64,000 nucleotides of DNA. Origin: Syntrophus buswellii (GTDB lineage: Bacteria > Desulfobacterota > Syntrophia > Syntrophales > Syntrophaceae). Below, piece by piece: positions 20,086-28,101 of this stretch. The stretch covers positions 310,001 through 374,000 of the forward strand of contig NZ_CP175563.1 in assembly GCF_046097065.1 (NCBI RefSeq), written 5' to 3'. A model generated the notes under the pieces. The model was not told the origin of the DNA and searched no databases. It was given only the letters and a program-made list of their open reading frames with translations. The position numbers and the translations under genes are program-made. Numbering within the stretch: the stretch's first letter is position 1; each line of letters opens with the position of its first letter.

Positions 20086-20967
20086 GTGGACACAAAAAGA
20101 TATGAACTCAATGTTCAACTGGCACAAATGCTTAAAGGCGGCGTCATCATGGACGTTACCAATGTTGAACAGGCTAAGATCGCAGAAGAGGCGGGGGCTG
20201 TGGCGGTCATGGCCCTGGAGCGCGTACCGGCGGACATTCGCGCGCAGGGCGGGGTGGCAAGAATGTCCGATCCAGCCATGATCTCCGAAATCAAGAAGTC
20301 CGTTTCAATTCCGGTCATGGCAAAGGCCCGGATCGGTCACTTTGTGGAGGCGCAGATCCTGGAAGCTCTCAAGATTGATTATATTGATGAAAGCGAGGTT
20401 CTTACACCCGCTGACGAGGAGTGCCACATCGACAAAACCAGGTTTTCCATCCCCTTTGTCTGCGGTGCTCGAAATCTCGGCGAGGCGCTCCGGCGGATCG
20501 CCGAAGGCGCGGCCATGATTCGAACGAAGGGTGAAGCCGGTACGGGAAACGTTGTGGAAGCGGTTCGCCACATGAGGACCATGAATCGAGAAACGAGGCA
20601 ACTGGCCAGCATGCCGGTTGAAGAGGTTACGGCTTTTGCAAAGAACAACGGGATTCCCCATGAGCTTGCCCTTCAGGTCCGGACACTCAAACGCCTCCCC
20701 GTCGTGAATTTTGCCGCGGGAGGGATTGCAACGCCGGCTGATGCCGCTTTGATGATGCAGCTAGGCTGCGACGGCATCTTTGTGGGGTCGGGCATCTTCA
20801 AATCTTCGGATCCTGCCAGGCGCGCCCGTGCCATTGTCAAGGCGACGGCCTACTTCAACGATCCGGCAAAGGTCCTGGAGGCCTCCATGGACCTGGGCGA
20901 TGCCATGCCCGGGCTTGAAATCGCTCAAATACCCGAGGATCAGATCCTGGCGACGCGGGGCTGGTAA
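20086..20967 (+). CDS. pdxS: Pyridoxal 5'-phosphate synthase subunit PdxS
   Basis: Makes PLP from ribose 5-phosphate, glyceraldehyde 3-phosphate and ammonia in the DXP-independent route. 293 residues with GGVIMDVTNVEQAKIAEEAG, ARMSDP, VMAKARIGHFVEAQ (first catalytic Lys), MIRTKGEAGTGNVVEAVRHM (second Lys) and FAAGGIATPADAALMMQLG. The start is GTG 20086, preceded by GGAGAGG. pdxT follows by 20 bases, so both subunits of the 24-mer are present. Confidence 0.97.
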   Translation: MDTKRYELNVQLAQMLKGGVIMDVTNVEQAKIAEEAGAVAVMALERVPADIRAQGGVARMSDPAMISEIKKSVSIPVMAKARIGHFVEAQILEALKIDYIDESEVLTPADEECHIDKTRFSIPFVCGARNLGEALRRIAEGAAMIRTKGEAGTGNVVEAVRHMRTMNRETRQLASMPVEEVTAFAKNNGIPHELALQVRTLKRLPVVNFAAGGIATPADAALMMQLGCDGIFVGSGIFKSSDPARRARAIVKATAYFNDPAKVLEASMDLGDAMPGLEIAQIPEDQILATRGW

Positions 20968-20987
20968 ATCAAAAGTTTTTTTTCACG

Positions 20988-21659
20988 ATGATCTGCAGCG
21001 AAGCATTGTTACAAAACAGAATCGGTGTTCTTGATCTTCAGGGAGGGGTTTGCGAGCATCTGGACCATCTGGAGCGTCTGGGAATAACCGGAAAAAGAGT
21101 TAAAGAATCCGGTGATTTTGAAGATATTGCGGGATTGATCCTCCCAGGGGGGGAGAGCACCTGCCTTTCCCGGCTGATGCGGATCTTCGGAATGGAAGAG
21201 GCTTTGCTGGCTGCCTTTCATCGGGGCATGAACATCTGGGGGACCTGTGCCGGTGCGATTCTCCTGGCAACCCGCGTTCTGGGAGAAAAGCCTCATCTCG
21301 GGCTGATTGACATGGCCATTGAACGGAACGGTTTCGGTTCGCAGCTGGACAGTTTTTATCGCGAAGCTTCAATTCCCGAGGTCTCTCCGGACGCCATCCC
21401 CCTCACCTTCATCCGGGCTCCGAAGATCGTCGGCGTTGGACGCGATGTCAAGGTCCTCCTGCAATTTGAGGACTATATCGCTGCCGCGGAAAACGACCGG
21501 GTACTCGTCACCGTGTTCCATCCGGAATTAACGCCCTGCCTGGCCTTTCATCGCTATTTTGCCCTGAAATGCGGTGCCTTGACTCCAGAAAGCCTTGTCG
21601 AAGCCACCGGGCATTTCTGGAATGCAACAAGCTGGACCCGGCTTGCTCCACATGCCTGA
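20988..21659 (+). CDS. pdxT: Pyridoxal 5'-phosphate synthase glutaminase subunit PdxT
   Basis: Glutaminase delivering ammonia to PdxS. Signatures are IGVLDLQGGVCEHL, LILPGGEST, nucleophile Cys87 in NIWGTCAGAILLA and the VTVFHPELT His/Glu pair. At 223 residues it is longer than the usual 190-200: about 25 residues (from roughly 198) extend beyond the normal end. That extension overlaps, tail to tail, 132 bases of the lipoprotein gene on the other strand. No good ribosome site precedes the ATG. Confidence 0.93.
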   Translation: MICSEALLQNRIGVLDLQGGVCEHLDHLERLGITGKRVKESGDFEDIAGLILPGGESTCLSRLMRIFGMEEALLAAFHRGMNIWGTCAGAILLATRVLGEKPHLGLIDMAIERNGFGSQLDSFYREASIPEVSPDAIPLTFIRAPKIVGVGRDVKVLLQFEDYIAAAENDRVLVTVFHPELTPCLAFHRYFALKCGALTPESLVEATGHFWNATSWTRLAPHA

Positions 21660-22331
21660 CCGGCTTGAGAGCAATTCAATCTTCCGGCGGATTTTCTCTT
21701 CTTTTTCCATGTCCGACCGGCTCCGGTAAAACGATTTCAGGCGGTCAAGATAAATCAGCAGGGGCCTCCTCCAGCCATGAACGGAAGCGAGGTCCACTGC
21801 ACCGGTCAGCAGGGCTTCGTCCTCCCCTCGATAGCGGACCGCCAGCCCCGTGGCGATCAGCCGGGAGAGGTCATCGCGGATTCTGTGAACCGACCCGGAG
21901 ATCTCCTCCCTGTCTCCCCTCTCCAGGGCTGCGGCAAGGTCCTGATAGGAGGGCGGAAGGTGCTCTCTCTGGAGCGAGTCGAAGCTCCCCGCCAATAAGA
22001 GATAATAGTTTTTTTGACGATCGGCACCGGCCGGATCGGCTTTTGCGATTTCGAGATATTCCCGGTGGTCGGGCGTTTCAAGGACAGCGATCCGGAGCGC
22101 AGACCGGGTCAGGTAAGCCGTCATAAGCAGCGATAAATCGCCGCTTCTTTTAATTTCCTCAATGGCCTTTTGAAAGTGAAATTCAGCCGTTGTGTCCTTT
22201 CCCGACAGAAAATCGCTCTTGTATCGTTCCAGATGGGAAAAGCTGGCCGTTCTCCATTCCGGGACGGATTTCCCGGCGCATCCGCATAACAGAAGCAGAC
22301 AGCCACACATGAAAACCAGGTATCGTTTCAC
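21528..22331 (-). CDS. Lipoprotein at the end of the lipid/MCE operon
   Basis: A 267-residue predicted lipoprotein: MKRYLVFMCGCLLLLCGCAG has a hydrophobic signal and a lipobox (LCGC). The rest is mostly helical and charged, possibly tetratricopeptide-like (FHFQKAIEEIKRSGDLSLLMTAYLT), but I do not recognise a family. It overlaps mlaD by 4 bases and is the last gene of the operon. In MCE systems a last lipoprotein often acts as an outer-membrane or periplasmic partner, which is my inference. Its end overlaps pdxT by 132 bases on the opposite strand. Confidence 0.72.
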   Translation of the reverse strand: MKRYLVFMCGCLLLLCGCAGKSVPEWRTASFSHLERYKSDFLSGKDTTAEFHFQKAIEEIKRSGDLSLLMTAYLTRSALRIAVLETPDHREYLEIAKADPAGADRQKNYYLLLAGSFDSLQREHLPPSYQDLAAALERGDREEISGSVHRIRDDLSRLIATGLAVRYRGEDEALLTGAVDLASVHGWRRPLLIYLDRLKSFYRSRSDMEKEEKIRRKIELLSSRSGMWSKPGPACCIPEMPGGFDKAFWSQGTAFQGKIAMKGQAGR

Positions 22332-23281
22332 GGCAGTTTTATCCTGGGCTCCTTCCTGAAGGGGATTTTCCTGTCCAACTCCTTGACAAGACTGTTGATC
22401 GTGCTGATCGTTTCATCGATGTCCCTGCGCAGCACTCCGAGATCCTTTGTCGATGCGTCCACGTTGGCGCCCACGTTGTTTACATGGATAACGAACTGAT
22501 CCAGTTTGGCCAGCTTGCCCACAAGATCCACCAGGAGCGTTCGCATGGATGGGAAAATTCCGTCCTTGCCGTAAAGGGCTTCATCCGATTTTACAGCCAT
22601 GGCATCCACCGTCTTTAAAATGCGGGTCATCTCCGTGGTTATTTCCTCTGTATTTTTGAGTGCTTCCTGTACGGCGGACACCGTATCCGGGTTGCCCAAG
22701 GCAAGATCAAGAAGGGAATCCGTGCGGGCCAGCCGCTCGGCCAGTGTTTCCGTGTGACGCAGAATCTGATTCACGTTTCCCTTCGGGTCGACCAGGTTCG
22801 CCGTCAGGGTTTCGATATTGATGGTGATCCGGTTCAGCCGCTCCACGACCGGTTCCAGTTTCTTGATGGTTGTGTTGATGTCATTGGCCACCACAACTTC
22901 CTTGATCGCTTCCGTGGACAGGGGGGGACTGCTCATTTTCCCCGTGGAAAGTACGATGCGCGGATCGCCGATCAGCGGCTTGTTGATGATAAACACGCTG
23001 TCCCGCCGAAGCCATTTCGCATGCCGGTGGAGAATTTTGATCCGGATCAGGATGCGCCCGTCATCGCCGAGTTCCAGGGCATGCACTCTGCCGATCTTGT
23101 AGCCTGACAGGAGGACCGGCATACCCTCCGTCAGATCTTCACCGGAAAAGGAGGCCAGTGTGTACGTGTCCACCCGGGAAAAAACATCCTTCTTGTAGGC
23201 CACATAACCGATGGCGGAAACAATCAGCACCGAGGTGATCAGGATGAACAGCCCGACCTTGTATTCAAGACTCCGAAACAT
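22328..23281 (-). CDS. MlaD/MCE-family lipid-transport protein
   Basis: A 317-residue single-pass protein. A membrane anchor (about 8-28, VGLFILITSVLIVSAIGYVA) is followed by an MCE domain (about 38-115) with VLLSGYKIGRVHALELGDDG, the substrate-conduit fold of MlaD. The C-terminal 200 residues are long amphipathic helices (RLNRITINIETLTANL), as in longer MCE proteins that form periplasmic tubes. Its start overlaps the ATPase-like gene by 17 bases. Role: binds lipid between the inner-membrane permease and the outer membrane. Confidence 0.88.
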   Translation of the reverse strand: MFRSLEYKVGLFILITSVLIVSAIGYVAYKKDVFSRVDTYTLASFSGEDLTEGMPVLLSGYKIGRVHALELGDDGRILIRIKILHRHAKWLRRDSVFIINKPLIGDPRIVLSTGKMSSPPLSTEAIKEVVVANDINTTIKKLEPVVERLNRITINIETLTANLVDPKGNVNQILRHTETLAERLARTDSLLDLALGNPDTVSAVQEALKNTEEITTEMTRILKTVDAMAVKSDEALYGKDGIFPSMRTLLVDLVGKLAKLDQFVIHVNNVGANVDASTKDLGVLRRDIDETISTINSLVKELDRKIPFRKEPRIKLP

Positions 23282-23687
23282 CTTTTATCCTATAGCGGTC
23301 GCGATTCCATGAATAATCCAAAATCCTGCAGGAGAAATAAAGGTCATCGATCCGGGTCAGACTGTTCTCGATCAGTTCCGCATCGGGCAGATCAGGCACG
23401 AGACGAAAGGGCCGGTCAATGACGATCAGGGCATCCTGGACCATCGCCGCCCGCAGCAGTTTGACCAGGTAGCGTTCCCAGTGATCCAGCGCCGCAATTC
23501 GCAAACCGGCGATCTCCCGCTTCTGAAAACGGTTCAGAAGACCCACGACGACCCTCTTCGCCTGCAGCCTGCTTTCGCTGAGATGGTAAAGCCGTATTAG
23601 AGCAATATTCAGCCACACATTCAAGTTGGAAATCAGGGGAATGTCCGTTGAAACAAGCCCGAGGTTCTCCGGATGCCTCTCCTTCAA
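23265..23687 (-). CDS. Degenerate ABC-ATPase-like protein (MlaF position)
   Basis: 140 residues in the place where an MlaF ATPase is expected, between mlaE and mlaD. LGLVSTDIPLISNLNVW aligns with the Q-loop region of MlaF-type ATPases, and ALIVIDRPF with Walker B. The Walker A half is absent, the LSGGQ signature is replaced by LDHWERY, the catalytic Glu is Arg and the H-loop His is not visible. The start is TTG 23687; the frame is open a further 25 codons upstream, overlapping the end of mlaE, without a better start. It is probably a non-hydrolysing structural subunit or a relic. Confidence 0.68.
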   Translation of the reverse strand: MKERHPENLGLVSTDIPLISNLNVWLNIALIRLYHLSESRLQAKRVVVGLLNRFQKREIAGLRIAALDHWERYLVKLLRAAMVQDALIVIDRPFRLVPDLPDAELIENSLTRIDDLYFSCRILDYSWNRDRYRIKDVSES

Positions 23688-23731
23688 ATCCGAAAGGGCC
23701 TCGTCAAGGCGATTCTCATCTTCAAATAATA

Positions 23732-24517
23732 TTAAATGGAGCTTAGGATTAATGACAGGACCTCAATGACGACGATGGCTATAAATACGTTATTCATACC
23801 GGTCAAAACGGCTATGGGAATGCTGGACAATTCATTCGATGCCGTCAAACCGTATCGAATCGGAAGCAGGGTGATAAAAAATCCGAAGGTTGCGCATTTC
23901 AGGATCAGGATCACCAGGTCCGAAAAGTCGGCGGATACAACCAGAATCCGGATGTAGGCATCGAATGCCAGACCGAAAATCATCCGCGAAAACAGGGCCC
24001 CGCTCGCCAGAAGCACGAGGGTGAAAATGCCGTTGAGAAGAACGACGGAAATGATTCCGCTCAAAATTCTGGGGACAACGATATAATCGAAGGCGTCGAT
24101 TCTAAAGACATTCAGCGCATCCAATTCCTTGCTGACCTTCATGACCGCCACCTCCGTGTTGAGCGCCGCCCCGGAGCGCAACGCCAGCAGGAGCACGGTC
24201 ATAAAGGGGCACACCTCCGTGAAGATGAAGCCCATCAGAATATTACCCAGATTCCCCGCCATCCCCATCTGTTTGATGGAGTCAAGGACGATCCCCATCA
24301 GAAACAGGCCCATCAGGGCGGAAATATAGATGAACAGGGGCAGTATCTGTACGGCCGTAAAATACAGCTGCGTGATGATGACCAGTTGAGTGGCCTTATT
24401 GTACGTCTTGAGGTCAAGGAGATGAAGGATGACCTGCCAGGTAAAAAAAAGCGTTTCGAATGCGGAACGGCAAAGCTTTAACGTCCTTGTGCCTATGCCT
24501 TCAATAAAAGTAACCAT
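23732..24517 (-). CDS. MlaE-family ABC transporter permease
   Basis: Inner-membrane permease of an MCE lipid transporter. The 261 residues have five or six hydrophobic segments and the family core LPLFIYISALMGLFLMGIV and MGFIFTEVCPFMTVLLLALRSG (about 58-115), with a conserved Glu in the helix facing the ATPase. It begins 132 bases after the PPTase stop and starts the transporter part of the operon. Confidence 0.93.
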   Translation of the reverse strand: MVTFIEGIGTRTLKLCRSAFETLFFTWQVILHLLDLKTYNKATQLVIITQLYFTAVQILPLFIYISALMGLFLMGIVLDSIKQMGMAGNLGNILMGFIFTEVCPFMTVLLLALRSGAALNTEVAVMKVSKELDALNVFRIDAFDYIVVPRILSGIISVVLLNGIFTLVLLASGALFSRMIFGLAFDAYIRILVVSADFSDLVILILKCATFGFFITLLPIRYGLTASNELSSIPIAVLTGMNNVFIAIVVIEVLSLILSSI

Positions 24518-24649
24518 TGAATTTCCGCAATCCAGGGTGCCGTGGTGATGATTCCTCGTCTTTACATGCCCTCAGGCAAAACATGCATTTCCGGAAAAAC
24601 TACCATAGGAAGGCAAGGAGTGCAAATCCCAAAACGAAGGCCTTTCGAA

Positions 24650-25339
24650 TCAGGGAACGGAAGGTTGCAGGAGGCAGGCATGGGCCAGAAACAACCCGTC
24701 ATGACTCAGGCTGATGTCAACATCAAGGAGCCGGCCCCGGCAGAAGACCCGGGGCGGTGCCGCTGAAGATCCCTTCTGCTGCCGGACAATCTCCAGGTCC
24801 TCGAAATGCTCGGAAAGCAGTCCCGCAAGATAGAACCTTGCCGCCAGCCGGCCGGCCTCGGTATCGGGAGCGCGCCCCCCCTGAAGGGATGAAGAAAGGT
24901 AGTGAACATGACGGAAAACGCTCAGGGTATCCGGAGCGTGAGTAAAGGCAAGGCAGTGGAGGTAGGTATGGCGGTATTCAATCCGGATCCAGCACCTCCC
25001 AGCGGGCGTCAAGACGGAACCTGCAGACAGACGTGGAAAGAAAAGGCCCTGGATGTCCGGAGATTCCGTTCCGGAATCTTCATGGCCTTCAGGGTCTATG
25101 GAGACCGGAAAGAGCTTCGGGATGGCTGGTATGTCAGGACAGGCCTTGCTGATGGCTTTGTAAGCCGCTTCCTTGGCCGCCCAGCAGCACCAGAGCCTCA
25201 GTTCCGGGAAGGCGGATGAGGACAGGATGAAGTCCTGTTCATCAGGCGTGAAGACGCGGTTGAGGAAACGAATATTTCTGCTCTTCTTTTTTGCAGTGGA
25301 TTGGGTCAGATCCACGATGTCGTTGCCGACATGAGGCAA
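24650..25339 (-). CDS. 4'-phosphopantetheinyl transferase superfamily protein
   Basis: Activates carrier proteins by attaching phosphopantetheine from CoA. MPHVGNDIVDL at the N-terminus (metal-binding Asp residues), RFLNRVFTPDEQ, WAAKEAAYKAI (magnesium-binding Glu and Lys) and the C-terminal DISLSHDGLFLAHA are family motifs. It is a 229-residue protein, larger than AcpS and smaller than Sfp. The start is sure because the catalytic motif begins at residue 4; it overlaps the end of plsC by 98 bases on the same strand. A dedicated activator for the ACP at 26073-26321 is the simplest reading. Confidence 0.86.
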   Translation of the reverse strand: MPHVGNDIVDLTQSTAKKKSRNIRFLNRVFTPDEQDFILSSSAFPELRLWCCWAAKEAAYKAISKACPDIPAIPKLFPVSIDPEGHEDSGTESPDIQGLFFPRLSAGSVLTPAGRCWIRIEYRHTYLHCLAFTHAPDTLSVFRHVHYLSSSLQGGRAPDTEAGRLAARFYLAGLLSEHFEDLEIVRQQKGSSAAPPRVFCRGRLLDVDISLSHDGLFLAHACLLQPSVP

Positions 25340-26063
25340 AATGCTGTTCCTCCATATGGGCGAGTTTCTGTATGCATTGAGCCGCGTAGTGACGGTGCGC
25401 CCTGCGGCCGCTCAATTCCGTTGGTGCCGGTTCAATGACATCGACCAGCACGGAAAACTTTTCTCCCCACCGGGGCAGATTGCTGTATTGATCCTGATGA
25501 TCTCCCCGGAGGTATAGGCAAAGCACTTTGCACTCCCTGCAGCAGTCGATCAACTGACCAATCCCGTAGGAAAAATTCTCCGTGTCCACATGGCCGATCC
25601 GGGAACGGCCCCCTTCCGGGAAAATCATGACATTCTGCTTGCTGTTCAATACGGCAAGACATTGGTCGAGTGTGGACTGGACCTCCTGGCGACCGGCTCC
25701 GCGGCTGATCGGAATGCACTTTGTAAGATAACAGACAACCGTGAGAAAGAGATTCCGTTGGAAATTCGCCCGCTCCGGAACGTTCCAGGGGAGCGTCTGA
25801 TAGCTCAGAAGAAAACGGTACAACGGCGCGATGGCATAGGTCAGAATGGCGGAATCGATCATCGTCAGATGATTCGCACAAATGATCCACGGCCCTTCAT
25901 GGATTTTGAAGAGCTCGTGGCATTTATGGCGGATCCTGCGGATGTCCCGGATTCGGTAACCCGCAAGGCGTATGGCAAGATATATCAATGGACCGACAAT
26001 AAAAACGGCGATTCTGCCGAGAGCATATTGCAGTCTGAGAGAATTATTTCCCGCTTTCTTCAT
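25242..26063 (-). CDS. PlsC-family 1-acylglycerol-3-phosphate O-acyltransferase
   Basis: Transfers an acyl group to a glycerol-phosphate or related acceptor. 273 residues; an N-terminal hydrophobic helix (about 17-33) and the HX4D catalytic motif, His65 and Asp70 in CANHLTMID, then the FPEGGRSR motif (149-155). The last 33 codons overlap the PPTase gene in another frame. Standing between the synthase genes and the MCE transporter, it may place the operon's acyl product onto a lipid backbone. The substrate is not knowable from sequence alone. Confidence 0.88.
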   Translation of the reverse strand: MKKAGNNSLRLQYALGRIAVFIVGPLIYLAIRLAGYRIRDIRRIRHKCHELFKIHEGPWIICANHLTMIDSAILTYAIAPLYRFLLSYQTLPWNVPERANFQRNLFLTVVCYLTKCIPISRGAGRQEVQSTLDQCLAVLNSKQNVMIFPEGGRSRIGHVDTENFSYGIGQLIDCCRECKVLCLYLRGDHQDQYSNLPRWGEKFSVLVDVIEPAPTELSGRRAHRHYAAQCIQKLAHMEEQHFASCRQRHRGSDPIHCKKEEQKYSFPQPRLHA

Positions 26064-26072
26064 GAAGAACCC

Positions 26073-26321
26073 TTAAGCCAGTTTGCTTTGAACCACTTCG
26101 ATTGCATTTCCGATGGTCCGGATTTTGTCGGCATCGTCGTCATCGATCTCTATTCCAAAGACATCCTCACATTTGATGATGACGTCCACAAGACGCGCGG
26201 AATTGACTTTGAGGTCGTTGAGAATGTGGGTATCTTTTGTCGCCGTTTCCAGAAGGGCGGGGTCCTTGGCGTAAAGCCTCAGGATGTTGATCAACTCTTC
26301 AAAAATCTTTTTTTCGTCCAT
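26073..26321 (-). CDS. Acyl carrier protein (second, atypical)
   Basis: An 82-residue ACP. The start is ATG 26321 (MDEKKIFEEL), with AAGGAG 7 bases upstream; the frame opens at 26339. The attachment Ser41 lies in LNDLKVNSARLVDV, so the usual Asp-Ser is Asn-Ser. The helix after it (DVIIKCEDVFGIEIDDDDADKI) is conventional. It lies directly behind the KAS gene, so it is likely the private carrier of this operon. Confidence 0.88.
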   Translation of the reverse strand: MDEKKIFEELINILRLYAKDPALLETATKDTHILNDLKVNSARLVDVIIKCEDVFGIEIDDDDADKIRTIGNAIEVVQSKLA

Positions 26322-26354
26322 TTTAATGCTCCTTTTCAATGCTCTTATTTGTTT

Positions 26355-27632
26355 TTATTCTTCCCATTTCTTAAAAATCAGGCAACTGTTCACATCGCCA
26401 AATCCGAAGCCGGCTTTGGCGATAATTTTCAAATCCGGGCACTCCACCGTCTGATGCGGAATGCTTTTGGAAAAAGCGGTAATCTCCGGATGGACATCCT
26501 CGCAGTTGATGGAGGGATGGAGAAACCCCTTGTAGAGCTCCAGCACAACGGCAACGCACTCAATGGCCCCGGCTGCACCAAGGCAATGACCGACCATGGA
26601 CTTTGTTGACTGGATGTAGGGGAAATTTTCCGGACCGCGTTCTAACGCTCCGGTCCAGTTCTTCACCTCGTAGGGGTCAGCGAAGGTGGCCGTCAGGTGG
26701 CCGTTGATGGCCTCGATGTCCTGAGCCGAAATCCCCGCGTCGGCGATGGCTGCAAGGATGCACCTCTTGACCCCTGTCGGATTGGGGGCGGTCATAGAGC
26801 CCCCCATGCGGTGTCCGCCGCAATTGACGTGCCCTCCGAGCAGCTCCGCGTAAATGCGGGCGCCGCGGGCCTGAGCCGTTTCCAGGTCCTCGAGAAGAAG
26901 AAGGGCCCCCCCGGATCCGGGAATAAATCCGCCGGCTGATGCGCTCATCGGCCGCGATGCCTCTTCGGGGCGGTCATTCGATTTTTTGGAGAGCACCCGC
27001 ATGGCATCGAAGCCCGCCCAGATATGGGGTGAGGCGCCTTCCGTGCCGCCGGCCAGCATGCGCTTGGCCAATCCGGCCCGAATCCGCGTCATGGCATCAA
27101 AAATGGCTTCATTGCCGGTGCTGCACGCCGAGGAGTTGGAGGTCACCTGGTTTCCCAGAGCCAGCAGTCCGCCGACACGCGCACTGGTCCCGCTGTTCAT
27201 GACCTGTTCGACAATGCTGCTGCCCATCCGCTTCACTTTTCCCGCATTGACCATGGGAACCACGATATTGGCGATGGTGTCCATCCCCCCGATGCCGGAA
27301 CCGACGATAATGCCTGAATCCCAGTCCACCTCATCGGAATCGAATGAAGGGACGGTCAGCCCGGCATCCCTCCAGGCATCAACCGCTGAGATTGCCGCGT
27401 AGCTGATATTCTCATTCATCGAAATCAGCTGTTCCGGGACGAAATATCGCTCCCGTATCGCCTCGACACCCTGCGGGATTCCACCGACCTGACAGGCAAA
27501 ATTGAGCTCCTTCAACTCCGGAATATAGCGAATCCCGGACCGTCCTTCACGAAGGGCCGCTTCATATTCCTCCAGACCATGACCGTTGGGTGCAAGGACA
27601 CCCATTCCTGTAATAACGACTCTACGTTTCAT
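26355..27632 (-). CDS. Beta-ketoacyl-ACP synthase (KAS I/II type)
   Basis: Condensing enzyme of 425 residues. Cys170 in NSSACSTGNEA, His312 in INGHLTATFADP and His349 in STKSMVGHCLGAAG give an intact triad with Lys344. The region around His312 differs from housekeeping FabF (N-A-H-G-T-S-T), and the protein resembles KAS of secondary lipid or polyene clusters more than the FabF at 1610. It overlaps the dehydratase by 11 bases and precedes the atypical ACP. Confidence 0.91.
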   Translation of the reverse strand: MKRRVVITGMGVLAPNGHGLEEYEAALREGRSGIRYIPELKELNFACQVGGIPQGVEAIRERYFVPEQLISMNENISYAAISAVDAWRDAGLTVPSFDSDEVDWDSGIIVGSGIGGMDTIANIVVPMVNAGKVKRMGSSIVEQVMNSGTSARVGGLLALGNQVTSNSSACSTGNEAIFDAMTRIRAGLAKRMLAGGTEGASPHIWAGFDAMRVLSKKSNDRPEEASRPMSASAGGFIPGSGGALLLLEDLETAQARGARIYAELLGGHVNCGGHRMGGSMTAPNPTGVKRCILAAIADAGISAQDIEAINGHLTATFADPYEVKNWTGALERGPENFPYIQSTKSMVGHCLGAAGAIECVAVVLELYKGFLHPSINCEDVHPEITAFSKSIPHQTVECPDLKIIAKAGFGFGDVNSCLIFKKWEE

Positions 27633-28101
27633 GCAACATAACCCCCGCCCCGGCTAGTACACCAAAACAGATATTTTCACCGTTTTCCCGTTCCATACTG
27701 ATCTTTGTTTTAAGGCTTCCTCTCCGGAAATATATTTTTTCACCACGGATGACCACCCGTTCGCCGGGCGATACAATATTATTGAATTCGACACTTTCTA
27801 CAAACGTAAAAAGGGTTGTCAATTGTCTGGTCTCTTCAAGAGAATTGTGCTTCTGCTGCATTGTCAGATAAAGCCCGAAAGCCACGACGCCGGTCTGGGC
27901 CATCGTTTCAATCAGAATCACTCCCGGGGTAATCGGACGGTCAGGAAAGTGTCCCGTATAGAAATACTCGTCCTCGCGATAACGGTATGCGCCGACGATG
28001 TGATTCTCGTCGAGCTCGATGATCTCATCGATGAACCGGAAGGGGTATTGCTGGGGAACCGCCTTCAGCACGAGATCCATGGTTTTTCGATCAGCCCCCA
28101 T
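27622..28101 (-). CDS. FabZ-type 3-hydroxyacyl-ACP dehydratase
   Basis: Hot-dog fold dehydratase. I chose ATG 28101 (MGADRKTMDLVL), because GGAGG lies 5 bases upstream inside the fabG end; an upstream ATG at 28119 adds six residues. The catalytic His51 lies in YTGHFPDRPITPGVILIE with Glu65, the FabZ pair. YPFRFIDEI at about 19-27 matches the family's N-terminal motif, but an expected His before it is absent. Length 159 residues. Together with the FabA-like gene, this gives the operon two dehydratases. Confidence 0.86.
   Translation of the reverse strand: MGADRKTMDLVLKAVPQQYPFRFIDEIIELDENHIVGAYRYREDEYFYTGHFPDRPITPGVILIETMAQTGVVAFGLYLTMQQKHNSLEETRQLTTLFTFVESVEFNNIVSPGERVVIRGEKIYFRRGSLKTKISMERENGENICFGVLAGAGVMLHET

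Noticed and set aside
25590..26609. 339-residue plus-strand frame across plsC, ACP and KAS genes
   Set aside because: Antisense to three well-supported genes; no recognisable domain.
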